From an uncultured bacterium (lineage in GTDB: Bacteria; Oederibacteriota; PGYV01; Palsa-1178), in assembly GCA_937889595.1 (NCBI GenBank), contig CALAOR010000014.1, positions 1 to 64,000 on the forward strand: a stretch of 64,000 bases of DNA, read 5' to 3'. A model generated the notes under the pieces. It saw only the letters and a list, made by a program, of their open reading frames with translations. It had not been told where the DNA came from and ran no database searches. Position numbers and translations under genes: made by a program. Shown in pieces: positions 50,828 through 59,808 of this stretch; positions within the stretch are counted from its first letter, which is position 1; every line of letters begins with the position of its first letter.

Positions 50828-52291
50828 TTAACCGATCTTCTTCCTTAATAACTCATTGACCATCTGAGGATTTGCTTTGCCGCCGGTTTGTTTCATTACT
50901 TGGCCGACCAAAAAGCCTAAACCGGCCGCTTTTCCGCCTTTTATCTCTTCAACCACCTTGCTATTCGCCGCGATGACCGTGTCCACTGCGCTTTCTATTG
51001 CACCTGTATCCGTTATCTGAACCAATCCTTTTTCCTTAACTATCTTATCTGGGGCGTCCCCGGTATTGAACATCTCCTCAAATACTGTCTTTGCTATCTT
51101 TCCGCTTATGGTGGCGTTCTTTATAAGTCCTATCATCTTCGCCAGATCCTCAGGCAATATTTTTACCTCTGATATTTTTTGCAGGCCTGCCGCGTTCATC
51201 CTGGCGAGCAGGTCCCCCATGATCCAGTTGGAAGCAAGTTTCGGTTCCCCGGACATTTTGGCTGTTTTCTCAAAGTACGCTGCTGTTGCCTGATCTGCCG
51301 TCAGGACTCCTGCGTCGTATTCGGGTATTGCGTATTCTTTCACGAACCTTTCCGTCTTCTGCATGGGAAGTTCGGGGATCTCTTTTTTTATTTTCTGCCT
51401 GTATTCCTCCGAAATAACTATTGGCGGTATGTCGGGCTCCGGGAAGTACCTGTAATCATTTGAACCTTCCTTGGAGCGCATTGCAAAAGTCCTGTTCTTT
51501 TCCGGGTTCCACAGCCTGGTTTCCTGTATGATGGCTTCTTTTTCTTCCACTGCTTTTATCTGCCTTTCCACTTCGTACTCTATGGCTTTCTGCACGTTCT
51601 TAAATGAGTTCATGTTTTTTATCTCGACTTTTGTACCGAACTGCTTCGCGCCTTTTTCCATGACGGAAACATTGGCGTCGCAGCGCAAAGAGCCTTCTTC
51701 CATGTTGCAGTCTGACACGTCTATGTATTCGAGTATTGACTTTATTGAAGTAAGATAGAGGTATGCTTCCTCGGGTGTTTTCATTTCAGGCTCGGACACT
51801 ATTTCTATCAGGGGCACGCCGCCCCTGTTATAATCAACAAGCGATTCCTCGGCATCGCCTATCTGCCCTGATTTTGTCAGGTGCAGTAGCTTGCCCGCGT
51901 CCTCTTCCATGTGCAGCCTTGTAATGCCTATTTTTTTCCTCGTGCCGTCCTTTTTCACTATCTCAAGCGCGCCGTTCACTGCTATAGGCATGTCATACTG
52001 CGATATCTGGTATGCTTTCGGCAGGTCGGGGTAGTAGTAATTTTTCCTGTCAAACTTGGATTTATCGGCTATGGTGCAGCCCAAAGCCAGCCCTGCTTTT
52101 ACGGCCCTGTAAAGCACGCCTTCATTAAATACAGGCAGGCTTCCGGGCAAGCCCAGGCAGTTCGGGCATATGTACGTGTTCGGCTCTGCGCCGAACTCGT
52201 TCTTGCACCCGCAGAATATCTTGGTTTTTGTGTTGAGCTCCACGTGCACCTCGAGCCCTATGACTGTTTCGTATTTGTCAGCAGCGTTCAT
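50828..52291 (-). CDS. gatB: Asp/Glu-tRNA amidotransferase subunit B (GatB)
   Basis: 487 residues. Motifs ETVIGLEVHVELNTKTKIFC, FGAEPNTYICPNCLGLPGSL and LHMEEDAGKLLHL. DYNRGGVPLIEIVSEPEM follows, and the C-terminal GatB/YqeY helices end in GGKANPQMVNELLRKKIG. It binds the misacylated tRNA and amidates Glu-tRNA(Gln) or Asp-tRNA(Asn) with GatA-supplied ammonia. Downstream of gatC-gatA with a zinc-ribbon gene in between. Confidence 0.97.
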   Translation of the reverse strand: MNAADKYETVIGLEVHVELNTKTKIFCGCKNEFGAEPNTYICPNCLGLPGSLPVFNEGVLYRAVKAGLALGCTIADKSKFDRKNYYYPDLPKAYQISQYDMPIAVNGALEIVKKDGTRKKIGITRLHMEEDAGKLLHLTKSGQIGDAEESLVDYNRGGVPLIEIVSEPEMKTPEEAYLYLTSIKSILEYIDVSDCNMEEGSLRCDANVSVMEKGAKQFGTKVEIKNMNSFKNVQKAIEYEVERQIKAVEEKEAIIQETRLWNPEKNRTFAMRSKEGSNDYRYFPEPDIPPIVISEEYRQKIKKEIPELPMQKTERFVKEYAIPEYDAGVLTADQATAAYFEKTAKMSGEPKLASNWIMGDLLARMNAAGLQKISEVKILPEDLAKMIGLIKNATISGKIAKTVFEEMFNTGDAPDKIVKEKGLVQITDTGAIESAVDTVIAANSKVVEEIKGGKAAGLGFLVGQVMKQTGGKANPQMVNELLRKKIG

Positions 52292-52310
52292 GTTTTTGAA
52301 TATGCCTCTT

Positions 52311-52613
52311 TTATTTTTCTTTTTCTTCTTCCTCGGCCGGCTCTTCTTTTTTGAACTCGCCGGTCTTGCCTTCCCACTCGTCTTCGGAGAGTATCACAAG
52401 CGGTTTGTCGGAATAGTTTGCCGTATCCACGCCTTCGGTGTCAATATCATCCGAGCCGCAAACAGCGCACTGCACCGAGGTTTCCATGTCGCCCGAGTCT
52501 TTCTGGTTATACCTTGTAAAAGTTCCGCCTGTAAATTCCCACAATTCGAGAGGCTTGTAATCCGTCACCATCATTAAAAATCCGGCTTTGTTTCCACAGG
52601 TCCTGCAGTTCAT
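52311..52613 (-). CDS. Small zinc-ribbon protein inserted in the gat operon
   Basis: 100 residues. Two CxxC pairs: MNCRTCGNKAG at the start and VQCAVCGSDDID at ~48. The C-terminus is a run of acidic residues and lysines (KKEEPAEEEEKEK). Probably binds one zinc ion. It lies between gatA and gatB with short gaps, on the same strand. No named family; the acidic tail may interact with proteins. Any role in amidation is inference. Confidence 0.55.
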   Translation of the reverse strand: MNCRTCGNKAGFLMMVTDYKPLELWEFTGGTFTRYNQKDSGDMETSVQCAVCGSDDIDTEGVDTANYSDKPLVILSEDEWEGKTGEFKKEEPAEEEEKEK

Positions 52614-52638
52614 TTTGTTCCTCCTTGAAATATTTTAA

Positions 52639-54099
52639 TTATAAGTTTGCTCTTTTTTCATGCCAGTCTGTCTTAGTCTGGTAAAAATTTGTCAGGTCAT
52701 ATATTTTCTGCTCCGCAAAAGGCGCGGCCAAAACCTGCATGCCGATCGGCAGCCCTGCGGCGTCAAACCCGGCCGGCACTGATATGCCCGGCAGACCTGC
52801 CATGTTCGGGGCTATGGTAAATATGTCGGACAGATACATGGTTAAAGGGTCGGCTGCTTTTTCGCCTATTTTGAATGCCGTAGTAGGCGAAGTGGGGGTA
52901 AGTATGACATCCACTTTTTCAAAAGCTTTGTCAAAATCATTCTTTATAAGAGTCCTGACTTTCTGCGCTTTTTTATAGTAAGCGTCATAGTAACCCGATG
53001 AGAGGACATATGTCCCGAGCATTATCCTGCGTTTTGTTTCCTTGCCAAACCCTGCCCGCCTGCTTTTTTTGTACATGTCTATCAGGTTATCAGCCGAAGT
53101 ATCGCGCAACCCGTACTGGACACCGTCAAAACGCGCGAGGTTGGACGAGGCTTCAGCCGGAGCCACCACATAGTAAACGTCAAGTGCGTAATCGGTATAA
53201 GGCAGGCTGATTTCCTGTATCGTCGCGCCATTAGCTTCAAGCAGTTTTACTGCTTCCATTATCTTGGCCTTCACCTGTTTGTCCATGCCGTCTATCATAT
53301 ATTCTTTGGGCAATCCTATTACCATGCCCTTAATATCTTTTCTTAAGTTGCTGTCATAGTCAGGCACGTCAATGGGCGCGGAAGTGGAATCTTTTTTATC
53401 TATCCCGGCCAGATATTTTAAAAGTATCGCATTGTCCTTCACAGTTTTTGTCATGGGCCCTATCTGGTCCAGGGACGATCCAAAAGCAATAAGCCCGTAC
53501 CGTGAAACCCTGCCATATGTGGGCCTGAGCCCGGTGACATTGCATAATCCCGCAGGCTGTTTGATTGACCCGCCAGTATCAGATCCCAAAGCCGCGACGC
53601 ACATATCAGCCGCCACAGCCGCGGCAGACCCGCCCGAAGACCCGCCCGGCACCCTGGATAAGTCCCATGGGTTGCAGGTTGTCTGGTAAGCCGAATTTTC
53701 AGTGGATGAACCGAATGCGTACTCGTCCATGTTTAATTTGCCTGTAAATATTGCACCGGCCTCGATAAGATTTTTCAAAGCCGTCGCCGTATAAGGCGGC
53801 TTATAGCCTTCAAGCATTTTCGAAGCGCAGGTTGTGTTAAACCCTTCAAGGCACATATTGTCCTTGATGCCTATGGGTATGCCGGTCAGGTCCGTGACAT
53901 TATCATTTTTCATAATCCTGTCCCCGGCCTTTTTCGCCATATCATAAGCCAGGTCTTTAGTAAGCATAAGATAAGCCTTGACCTTGGAATCGACAGATTC
54001 AACGCGCTTATAAACGCTGTCAAGTATGTCGGAAGGCTTTATCTTCTTCTCTATCAGCTGTTTGTGCAGCTGTTCTATTGTCTGTTTGTTAAGTTCCAT
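52639..54099 (-). CDS. gatA: Asp/Glu-tRNA amidotransferase subunit A (GatA)
   Basis: 486 residues from the ATG at 54099, which has AGGTG upstream; a GTG two codons earlier is also possible. Amidase signature GGSSGGSAAAVAADMCVAAL with GSDTGGSIKQPAG (Ser-cis-Ser-Lys triad region). LSDIFTIAPNMAGLPGISVP and a start with KVKAYLMLTKDLAYDMA are typical GatA. It hydrolyses glutamine to supply ammonia to GatB. It follows gatC with a 6-base gap. Confidence 0.96.
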   Translation of the reverse strand: MELNKQTIEQLHKQLIEKKIKPSDILDSVYKRVESVDSKVKAYLMLTKDLAYDMAKKAGDRIMKNDNVTDLTGIPIGIKDNMCLEGFNTTCASKMLEGYKPPYTATALKNLIEAGAIFTGKLNMDEYAFGSSTENSAYQTTCNPWDLSRVPGGSSGGSAAAVAADMCVAALGSDTGGSIKQPAGLCNVTGLRPTYGRVSRYGLIAFGSSLDQIGPMTKTVKDNAILLKYLAGIDKKDSTSAPIDVPDYDSNLRKDIKGMVIGLPKEYMIDGMDKQVKAKIMEAVKLLEANGATIQEISLPYTDYALDVYYVVAPAEASSNLARFDGVQYGLRDTSADNLIDMYKKSRRAGFGKETKRRIMLGTYVLSSGYYDAYYKKAQKVRTLIKNDFDKAFEKVDVILTPTSPTTAFKIGEKAADPLTMYLSDIFTIAPNMAGLPGISVPAGFDAAGLPIGMQVLAAPFAEQKIYDLTNFYQTKTDWHEKRANL

Positions 54100-54105
54100 A
54101 TTCAC

Positions 54106-54390
54106 CTATATAATCTTAGGCACTTTAAACCCGTTATTTTCTATCGAAGGAGCGGCCTTAAATACCTTCTGCCTGTCGACCGAAGGCTCTACTTCGTCTT
54201 TCCTGAAAACGTTCTTCATGTCCATGACGTAATATGTAGGCTCCACATTATCCGTGTTAAGCTTGGACAAACGGTTAACGTGTTCCAGTATGTCTGAAAG
54301 CTGTTTTGTGTATTCGTCAGCTTCAGCCTCTGTAATCTCCAACCTTGAGAGATGGGCTATGTATTCAACGTCTTTTCTGGTGATGGCCAT
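54106..54390 (-). CDS. gatC: Asp/Glu-tRNA amidotransferase subunit C (GatC)
   Basis: 94 residues. ITRKDVEYIAHLSRLEITEA, LSDILEHVNRLSKLNTDNVE and VFRKDEVEPSVDRQKVFKAA are GatC motifs. It is the belt that holds GatA and GatB together. First gene of the gatC-gatA-zinc ribbon-gatB transcript. Upstream 54391-54470 is AT-rich with a TTCTTTGTTC stutter and no clear promoter. Confidence 0.95.
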   Translation of the reverse strand: MAITRKDVEYIAHLSRLEITEAEADEYTKQLSDILEHVNRLSKLNTDNVEPTYYVMDMKNVFRKDEVEPSVDRQKVFKAAPSIENNGFKVPKII

Positions 54391-54551
54391 GCCTTTAACT
54401 CCTGTTTGTTCTTTGTTCTTTGTTCTGTGTTAGCAAAATTCGTGCCAGTTTAAAGCATAGTAAATTTATCACAAGAAATGGGCTTTTTCAAGGAGTTTTT
54501 AGATAAAATAAATACGCATTGCGGATTTCTTTGTCCGGGTGAGAAGATTTC

Positions 54552-54666
54552 GTAGAGAGGGGGCTTTAGACCTGAGCTTGTCGAAGGTTGCTCCCTCTCA
54601 CTGCCGGCTTTAGGGCCATCGGCATTTCCCCCGTCCCGGTTTAGAGGGGGCAAGCCCCCTCTCTAC
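54552..54666. repeat. Family B hairpin repeat, copy 3
   Basis: GTAGAGAGGGGG and its complement, with a longer middle (CCTGAGCTTGTCGAAGGTTG and a CCCCCGTCCC variant) than at 17568. Followed directly by the A/C composite repeat. Confidence 0.85.
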
Positions 54667-54700
54667 GAAATCTAAAGCGACTTCACATGAGCCTGCGAGC

Positions 54701-54760
54701 CGTGTCATGTACCTGAGCTACTGCGAATGGTACATGATGACCAAGCCCGCAGCAATAGAC
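54701..54760. repeat. Composite of family A hairpin and GCCCGCAGCAATAGAC tail
   Basis: CGTGTCATGTACCTGAGCTA...GGTACATGATG hairpin, then ACCAAGCCCGCAGCAATAGAC. The same composite is at 56455-56514. Confidence 0.85.
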
Positions 54761-54805
54761 CCTGCATTCTTTCGGCCGTGTGGAAGGAAAAAGGGAAAGA
54801 AAAAT

Positions 54806-54866
54806 GGGTCAAACCTTGAGTTGATACTTTATATCATATGTCAACTCTCAACTCAAGGTTTGACCC
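54806..54866. repeat. Perfect 19-bp inverted repeat GGGTCAAACCTTGAGTTGA
   Basis: Arms 54806-54824 and 54848-54866 are exact complements around 23 bases. The core ggtttgaccc recalls the ggtctgacccc REP element. Lies just downstream of the 54894 gene stop. Confidence 0.85.
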
Positions 54867-54893
54867 ACCACCACCCACTTCTTTCATCACGGA

Positions 54894-56138
54894 TTAGAAC
54901 ACAAATTTCAAATCCGCAAGGATATTGGTATAACTATTTACGGTCGAATGCTGCGCGATAAACGGGCAATAGATCACGCCGATATCACAGAGGAAATTAT
55001 TCAATTCAATGCCGAGTCCGGCCGTATAATCGAGTTCATAGAAATAACCGAACGATTTATTTACGCCATTCTGCCTGGCGCCAAGCCTTATATCAAATAT
55101 CTTCATTACCGTCCACTCTACGCCGCCTCCGTAAGACTCGGTCCTTGTGTGCGAGATGTCATTATCGGAATAGATGTCATTCTTGATATATTCAATTGGT
55201 ATCAGGAGCCCCGGCAGTGAAAGCGCAATGCCGAAATCCTCATTATAATCCGGGTCAAGATACCGCACTTTTGCCGAGGCAACCAGGTAATCCGTCACAA
55301 AATAGTTTGCCTTTCCGTTAAAATCGAACCTTGCCCCGTCTATACCGGTTATATCATAATTATGTTCGCTTTTTACCACAAATCCCCTGCCCGCGCTTAT
55401 TACAATACCGGCTTTTTTTCCCGGCTCAATAAATGAAAAACCGATATTTGCCGTTATTAATTTGTTGTATTCTTTATCAAATATGGCCATCATAGAGGTT
55501 GAATCCAGGGTGATGTTTTCCGCATTATAACCCACATCTGCCGCCAGATCCAGTTTGGGCAGCCAGCCGCTCAAAAACGGTATATTGAAGTCTCCCAGAT
55601 GTTTTGCAAGGCATATATCAGCCGACATGACCATATCTTCGCTTACAAAGTCCGGATTTGTAAACAGGTCATTGTTGGTGCTGTAATTTATATCCGTACT
55701 AAAACCGGTATCATCGGCCATCTTATGCATATATTGTATTTTCCCGGAGGAAATATAGTTGCTGTTCCCCTTGCTGTTCCGCCACCACATATCCTGTTTT
55801 TGATATTCCGGGAGCAGCACAACCGCGTCATTATTGCCCATCCAGCAGCCGATAAAATTATTCGCCGCTCCAAAATCATTGTAATATTTGTAGTTGGGCG
55901 CGTACCTGATATTAATATACGGCGAAATACCGATAATATCCCTTTTATTCCTCCATAAAAAAACAGCGGGAAAACCGTAGGAATAAAGGTCGTAAATATT
56001 GGTGAGATCCGTGACCGCGGTCTGCAGCTCGCCCATAGAGGCCATGCGCGCGGGGCCGCCATACCACCATGGCCTGGCATCGGCAAAGGTTAAAACAGGC
56101 AGCAAAACAAGAAAAAGAATTGGTATGTACTTTTTCAC
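54894..56138 (-). CDS. Outer-membrane barrel-like protein
   Basis: 414 residues from the GTG at 56138 (GGGGG upstream); an ATG nine codons earlier lacks a site. Signal peptide (KKYIPILFLVLLPVLTFADA). The rest is alternating beta strands with aromatic ends (YNKLITANIGFSFIEPGKKA, YFVTDYLVASAKVRYLDPDY, IFDIRLGARQNGVNKSFGYF) and ends NILADLKFVF, a typical barrel terminus. An outer membrane protein of unknown cargo; no neighbours help. Confidence 0.75.
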   Translation of the reverse strand: MKKYIPILFLVLLPVLTFADARPWWYGGPARMASMGELQTAVTDLTNIYDLYSYGFPAVFLWRNKRDIIGISPYINIRYAPNYKYYNDFGAANNFIGCWMGNNDAVVLLPEYQKQDMWWRNSKGNSNYISSGKIQYMHKMADDTGFSTDINYSTNNDLFTNPDFVSEDMVMSADICLAKHLGDFNIPFLSGWLPKLDLAADVGYNAENITLDSTSMMAIFDKEYNKLITANIGFSFIEPGKKAGIVISAGRGFVVKSEHNYDITGIDGARFDFNGKANYFVTDYLVASAKVRYLDPDYNEDFGIALSLPGLLIPIEYIKNDIYSDNDISHTRTESYGGGVEWTVMKIFDIRLGARQNGVNKSFGYFYELDYTAGLGIELNNFLCDIGVIYCPFIAQHSTVNSYTNILADLKFVF

Positions 56139-56266
56139 TTGGTATCCCCCTTTATTTGATGGCAAATTCTAACATTATTTAAAACAGCCGGTCAAGAATA
56201 AATAATAATCCGCCTGTATGATTGTGTCAATAGATATGTGCACCAGATCTTGAGTTAATAGCTATA

Positions 56267-56692
56267 GGGCCTTCGGAATTTCCCCCGTCCCTGTTTAGAG
56301 GGGGCAAGCCCCCTCTCTACGAAGTCTAAAGCGGCTTCAGTCCTTCTATAATACCTACCAAGCTTGCTAAATCTACTCTCGACTATCTACTCTCTCACGC
56401 CCTTCGCTCCACTTATAATATTGCAAGGGCGCGGGTCATGAGCGAAGCGATACCGTGTCATGTACCTGAGCTACTGCGAATGGTACATGATGACCAAGCC
56501 CGCAGCAATAGACATTGATCAACTTTCAATTTTCGATTCTCGGGCCTTCTTCCCCTGCCTGCTGCCGGCCACGTTGGCGCGGAAGAGGTAGTAGCCGGGT
56601 ATTTTATCATGGGTTCCATAGAGTGACCATAGACTTTAGTTATGAACTTAACTCCGGTTAAGTAAAAGCTATAAGTGAGTCTGACCCCTTCC
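56267..56692. repeat. Composite repeat array: half B, E, C, A and D units
   Basis: In order: right half of B (56267-56320); a block CTTCTATAATACCTACC...CTACTCTCTC (E, 56343-56396); CACTTATAATATTGCAAGGGC (C, 56411-); the A/C composite (56455-56514); and the D unit (56548-56692) ending in TGAGTCTGACCCC. It spans the gap between the barrel-like gene and the RhuM/Doc gene and holds no intact gene. Confidence 0.85.
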
Positions 56693-56693
56693 A

Positions 56694-57851
56694 CTATTTT
56701 ATAACATTCGTTATAACATTTATCATCGTTTCTTTTTCCCGCGGGTTGCTTACGGCCGCAAGCAGCGTCAAAGCCGCGAGCGCGCCGTCGCTTACCCTTT
56801 TTTCCCCGTTTTTTTTGTAGAGCAGGCCGTTTTTGGACATATAGTGGATAAAAAGTATGGCGGCGAGCCTTTTATTGCCGTCAATAAACGGGTGCCCCTT
56901 GACCGCGAAATAAAGCAGGTGCGCGGCCTTTTCCTCGGTTGCCGGGTAAAGTTCATTGCCGTCAAAGGTTTGGTTTACGGCGCCTATTATACCTTTGAGT
57001 TTGCCCGTTGCACCGGCGCCGAAAAGTACAGAGGCCTTTTTATTTTTTGAATATTCGGCTTTTGCCTTCGTCACGACCTCAAGTGAATCTTCAAAGCTGA
57101 TGGTATAGACCGGTTTTGATCCGCCAGCGCTTTTTAAATTCATATCGTCATAATCCTGAAGTATCTCAAGCGAAGCGGAATACTCGGCAATCAGGTTTAA
57201 CAGTTCTTTTTCCATCCCCATTCCTCCGCCAGCACCGGCGGCTTTGGATATCATCCTGACAGCCGCATTTAGCTCGCGAAGGGCCGCGTTCTTTTCCTTC
57301 AGCCGTCTTTCATTTACTGTGTAACCTTTTTCAATATGCGCCCTTAGCACCTTTGTGGCCCACACCCTGAATTGTGTGGCTTTTTTGGAGTTCACGCGGT
57401 AGCCTACTGAGATTATCATATCCAGGGAATACGTGCCGGTTTTATACTTTTTTCCGTCCGGAGCAGTAAGTTCCAAAATGGAACTAACTGATTTTTCTTC
57501 CAGTTCCCCGGAGACAAATATATTCTTAATATGCTTTGTGATGGCAGGCCGTCTTGTCCCAAAAAGCAAAGCGATCTGCCTTTGGGTCATCCATATGCTG
57601 TCATTAATAAAATGAGCCTCAACTACGGGGCCGCCGGCCTGTTCATAGAGGACTATATCGCCTTTGTTCCAGTTACTGTCAGTGCCGGCCTCCTCGCTCA
57701 GCATGAAAGCTTCGTTTGCGGAAATGATATAGTTTTTTCCTGCCTTTTTAGCGCGGACCAGTCCTTTTTTTACCTTTTTAAATACCGCGACCCTGCTGAT
57801 ATGCATCAGTTTGGCTATTTCAGGCACGCTGTAAAATTCCTTTTTTTCCAT
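56694..57851 (-). CDS. HTH-RhuM-Doc fusion protein
   Basis: 385 residues from the ATG at 57851 (GGAG upstream). Residues ~1-55 are an excisionase-like HTH (FYSVPEIAKLMHISRVAVFK). Residues ~65-190 match virulence RhuM proteins (WMTQRQIALLFGTRRPAITK, TYSLDMIISVGYRVNSKKAT, FRVWATKVLRAHIEKGYTVN). Residues ~260-385 are a Doc/Fic-like domain with HPFIDGNKR (residues ~320-328). RhuM-Doc fusions exist; the added HTH is notable. The missing G-x-G-R in the motif fits Doc kinases rather than AMP-transferases. Possibly a toxin with its own repressor. Confidence 0.8.
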   Translation of the reverse strand: MEKKEFYSVPEIAKLMHISRVAVFKKVKKGLVRAKKAGKNYIISANEAFMLSEEAGTDSNWNKGDIVLYEQAGGPVVEAHFINDSIWMTQRQIALLFGTRRPAITKHIKNIFVSGELEEKSVSSILELTAPDGKKYKTGTYSLDMIISVGYRVNSKKATQFRVWATKVLRAHIEKGYTVNERRLKEKNAALRELNAAVRMISKAAGAGGGMGMEKELLNLIAEYSASLEILQDYDDMNLKSAGGSKPVYTISFEDSLEVVTKAKAEYSKNKKASVLFGAGATGKLKGIIGAVNQTFDGNELYPATEEKAAHLLYFAVKGHPFIDGNKRLAAILFIHYMSKNGLLYKKNGEKRVSDGALAALTLLAAVSNPREKETMINVITNVIK

Positions 57852-57886
57852 GACACGCTCCATGGTTAACATTGAATATAGTTTGC

Positions 57887-57900
57887 ATTGGTTAACCAAT
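57887..57900. promoter_or_regulatory. Palindrome ATTGGTTAACCAAT, candidate operator
   Basis: Perfect 14-bp palindrome 36 bases upstream of the RhuM/Doc start, with more GTTAAC copies at 57864 and 57909. Autorepression by the HTH domain is a reasonable guess. Confidence 0.5.
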
Positions 57901-58025
57901 ATAAAAAGTTAACATAGGCTCCGGCAAAAGTCAAGCGCCGGAGCAATACGGATTTTTAAGTTAAATTATTTGATGAGAAATTTGTCATGTATCAGGTCAA
58001 GGCCTGACCCTTGAACTTGTATTTC

Positions 58026-58255
58026 GTAGAGAGGGGGCTTGCTCCCTCTCACCGCCGGCTTTAGGTCCATCGGCATTTCCCCCGTCCCTGATTAGAGGGG
58101 GCAAGCCCCCTCTCTACGAAATCTAAAGCGGCTTCAGTCCTTCTATAATACCTACCAAGCTTGCTAAATCTACTCTCGACTATCTACTCTCTCATGCCCT
58201 TCGCTCCACTTATAATATTGCAAGGGCCCACCGGGCCCGCAGCAATGGACCATGT
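58026..58255. repeat. Composite of family B copy with E/C units
   Basis: Full family B hairpin (58026-58117), then the E block with CTTCTATAATACCTACC and ATATTGCAAGGGCCC...GCCCGCAGCAATGG (C). Identical order to 56267-56440. It runs into the cut end of the ORF6N gene. Confidence 0.85.
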
Positions 58256-58521
58256 TCGGTAAAAACATTTGGCAGATATTTTAAGTGTTTTTCTGTGCCC
58301 TCTAAGGTGCCAATTTGGCACCTTAAAAGGTCATACTCTTCCCTGATTAAAACATACATAAAATCATCAGGAAAGCTCTCAATATTCCTGCGTACCTGCC
58401 GGTTCAGTTGTTTTGTCTCCACCCCATAAAACACCGCCAGATTGCTGTCCAGCATAACCTTTTGACAACGTATTAAGTACATCTTTTGCACAATATTTTC
58501 AACCGGTATCAAACCCTTCAT
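58210..58521 (-). pseudogene. Truncated ORF6N protein
   Basis: 103-residue frame. Starts MKGLIPVENIVQKMYLIRCQ, matching the 4358-4867 ORF6N gene to YLPNVFTEHG, and then changes to PLLRARWALAIL, which is coded by the C repeat. About 70 residues of the family are lost. The repeat insertion or rearrangement cut the gene. It sits 36 bases after the DUF1016 gene, the usual ORF6N-DUF1016 partner order. Confidence 0.8.
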
Positions 58522-58557
58522 CTGATCCCCCTTGTATTTTAAGTATCTTTAACTTTG

Positions 58558-59568
58558 TCAAAAAATCCTTCCGGCAATTTCTTCAACCTGCCCGATATGT
58601 TTCCTGTATTTCACCGGCAGCTTGTCCGTAAACCTGTAGGAAGCGACTCCTATAGGATGTTTCACGGAGCTCAATGAATACTCCACAATCGTTCTATTTT
58701 TTGTTTTGCACAGAATAATTCCTATGGAAGGATTTTCTTCTTTCAGTTTTACCCTGTCATTTAAAACGGAGAGATAAAACTGCATTTTCCCGGCATACTC
58801 CGCTTTAAATTCCCCTGTTTTTAATTCCATTGCAACAAGGCATTTCAACGTGCGGTGGTAAAAAAGCAGGTCTATAAAAAACTCATGCCCGTCAACTTCC
58901 ACCCTGTACTGACTCCCCACAAAACTAAAATATCCGCCCATCTCCGTCAAAAACCTGTTTATTTTCATTATTAACTGTTCTTCGAGCTGCCTCTCCGCGT
59001 GTTCTTCCGGCAGTTCAAGGAAATCAAACGTATATTCATCTTTGACGGCAAGCTTTGCCTGGTTCCTGTATTTTTCCGGTACTACAGCGTCAAAATTGGT
59101 CTGGTTTTCAAGATAAGCGCAGTAGCTGTTCCCTTCTATCTGGTGAATCAATACGTTTTTTGTCCATCCGAATTTTTTTGTCATTTGAATATAAAACATC
59201 CGTTCTTTGATATCCCTGCATGATTCCATTATTACGATATTTTTAGCCCAGCTGATTTCTGCCACCAATGGTGGCAGTTTTGTATCCGTTTGACACATTT
59301 CGTAAAAAGCCTTCATCCTCCAGATATTCCTGCTGGAAAATCCTTTCATTCCGGGGTATTCCAGTTGCAGATCATATGCCAGATTCTCCACCACAGCCTT
59401 ACCCCACTTCAGCACCGACTGCTTTTCGCAGATCATTCTTCCTAAATCCATGTACAGGGTTATTAACTCATTGTTTACAGCCCTTAACGCCTCATACTGC
59501 GCCTTCCTTATGCGTTCTTTCACCTCGCCAAGAAACTCTACGTAGCCTTTTTTAACTGCTTTTCCCAT
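58558..59568 (-). CDS. DUF1016 / YhcG-type PD-(D/E)XK nuclease-like protein
   Basis: 336 residues from the ATG at 59568, just after GGGGG; a longer frame to 59616 lacks a good site. N-terminal helical domain with GYVEFLGEVKERIRKAQYEA and WAKNIVIMESC. C-terminal nuclease-like domain with HEFFIDLLFYHRTLKCLVAM then ELKTGEF (E-x-K) and a following Q helix. DUF1016 proteins (YhcG in E. coli) are predicted nucleases often next to ORF6N or restriction genes. The AGTATAC operator at 59608-59636 controls it. Pieces of the same gene recur at 4111-4347 and 59809-60210. Confidence 0.85.
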   Translation of the reverse strand: MGKAVKKGYVEFLGEVKERIRKAQYEALRAVNNELITLYMDLGRMICEKQSVLKWGKAVVENLAYDLQLEYPGMKGFSSRNIWRMKAFYEMCQTDTKLPPLVAEISWAKNIVIMESCRDIKERMFYIQMTKKFGWTKNVLIHQIEGNSYCAYLENQTNFDAVVPEKYRNQAKLAVKDEYTFDFLELPEEHAERQLEEQLIMKINRFLTEMGGYFSFVGSQYRVEVDGHEFFIDLLFYHRTLKCLVAMELKTGEFKAEYAGKMQFYLSVLNDRVKLKEENPSIGIILCKTKNRTIVEYSLSSVKHPIGVASYRFTDKLPVKYRKHIGQVEEIAGRIF

Positions 59569-59607
59569 ATCCCCCCTATATTTTGCCGTATATTTGAAAA
59601 CTAATAA

Positions 59608-59636
59608 AGTATACACATTGTATACTTTATTGTCAA
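59608..59636 (-). promoter_or_regulatory. Promoter with AGTATAC-N5-GTATACT operator for DUF1016 gene
   Basis: TTGACA (59631-59636), 17 bases, TATACT (59608-59613) on the minus strand. The perfect inverted repeat AGTATAC-acatt-GTATACT covers 59608-59626. Confidence 0.85.
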
Positions 59637-59773
59637 CGCGATTTTTAATAACGCCAAAGTGGTGTAATAGAATGTGCGGGCAATTATAATTGTCGATGAA
59701 TCCGCCTTATGTCTGATAAAGTATTTATGCTATGGAATTTACATTAATTAATCGTAACTCATAATCTTCATAA

Positions 59774-59803
59774 GGATAAAAGCTATTTGTGAGGTCTGAC
59801 CCC
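59774..59803. repeat. REP-like ggtctgacccc element
   Basis: GGATAAAAGCTATTTGTGAG and GTCTGACCCC, the end of repeat family D alone, right at the cut 3' end of the DUF1016-like fragment. Confidence 0.75.
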
Positions 59804-59808
59804 AACCA

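Noticed and set aside
56458-56694. 78-residue minus-strand ORF
   Set aside because: Consists wholly of repeat A/C and D sequence.
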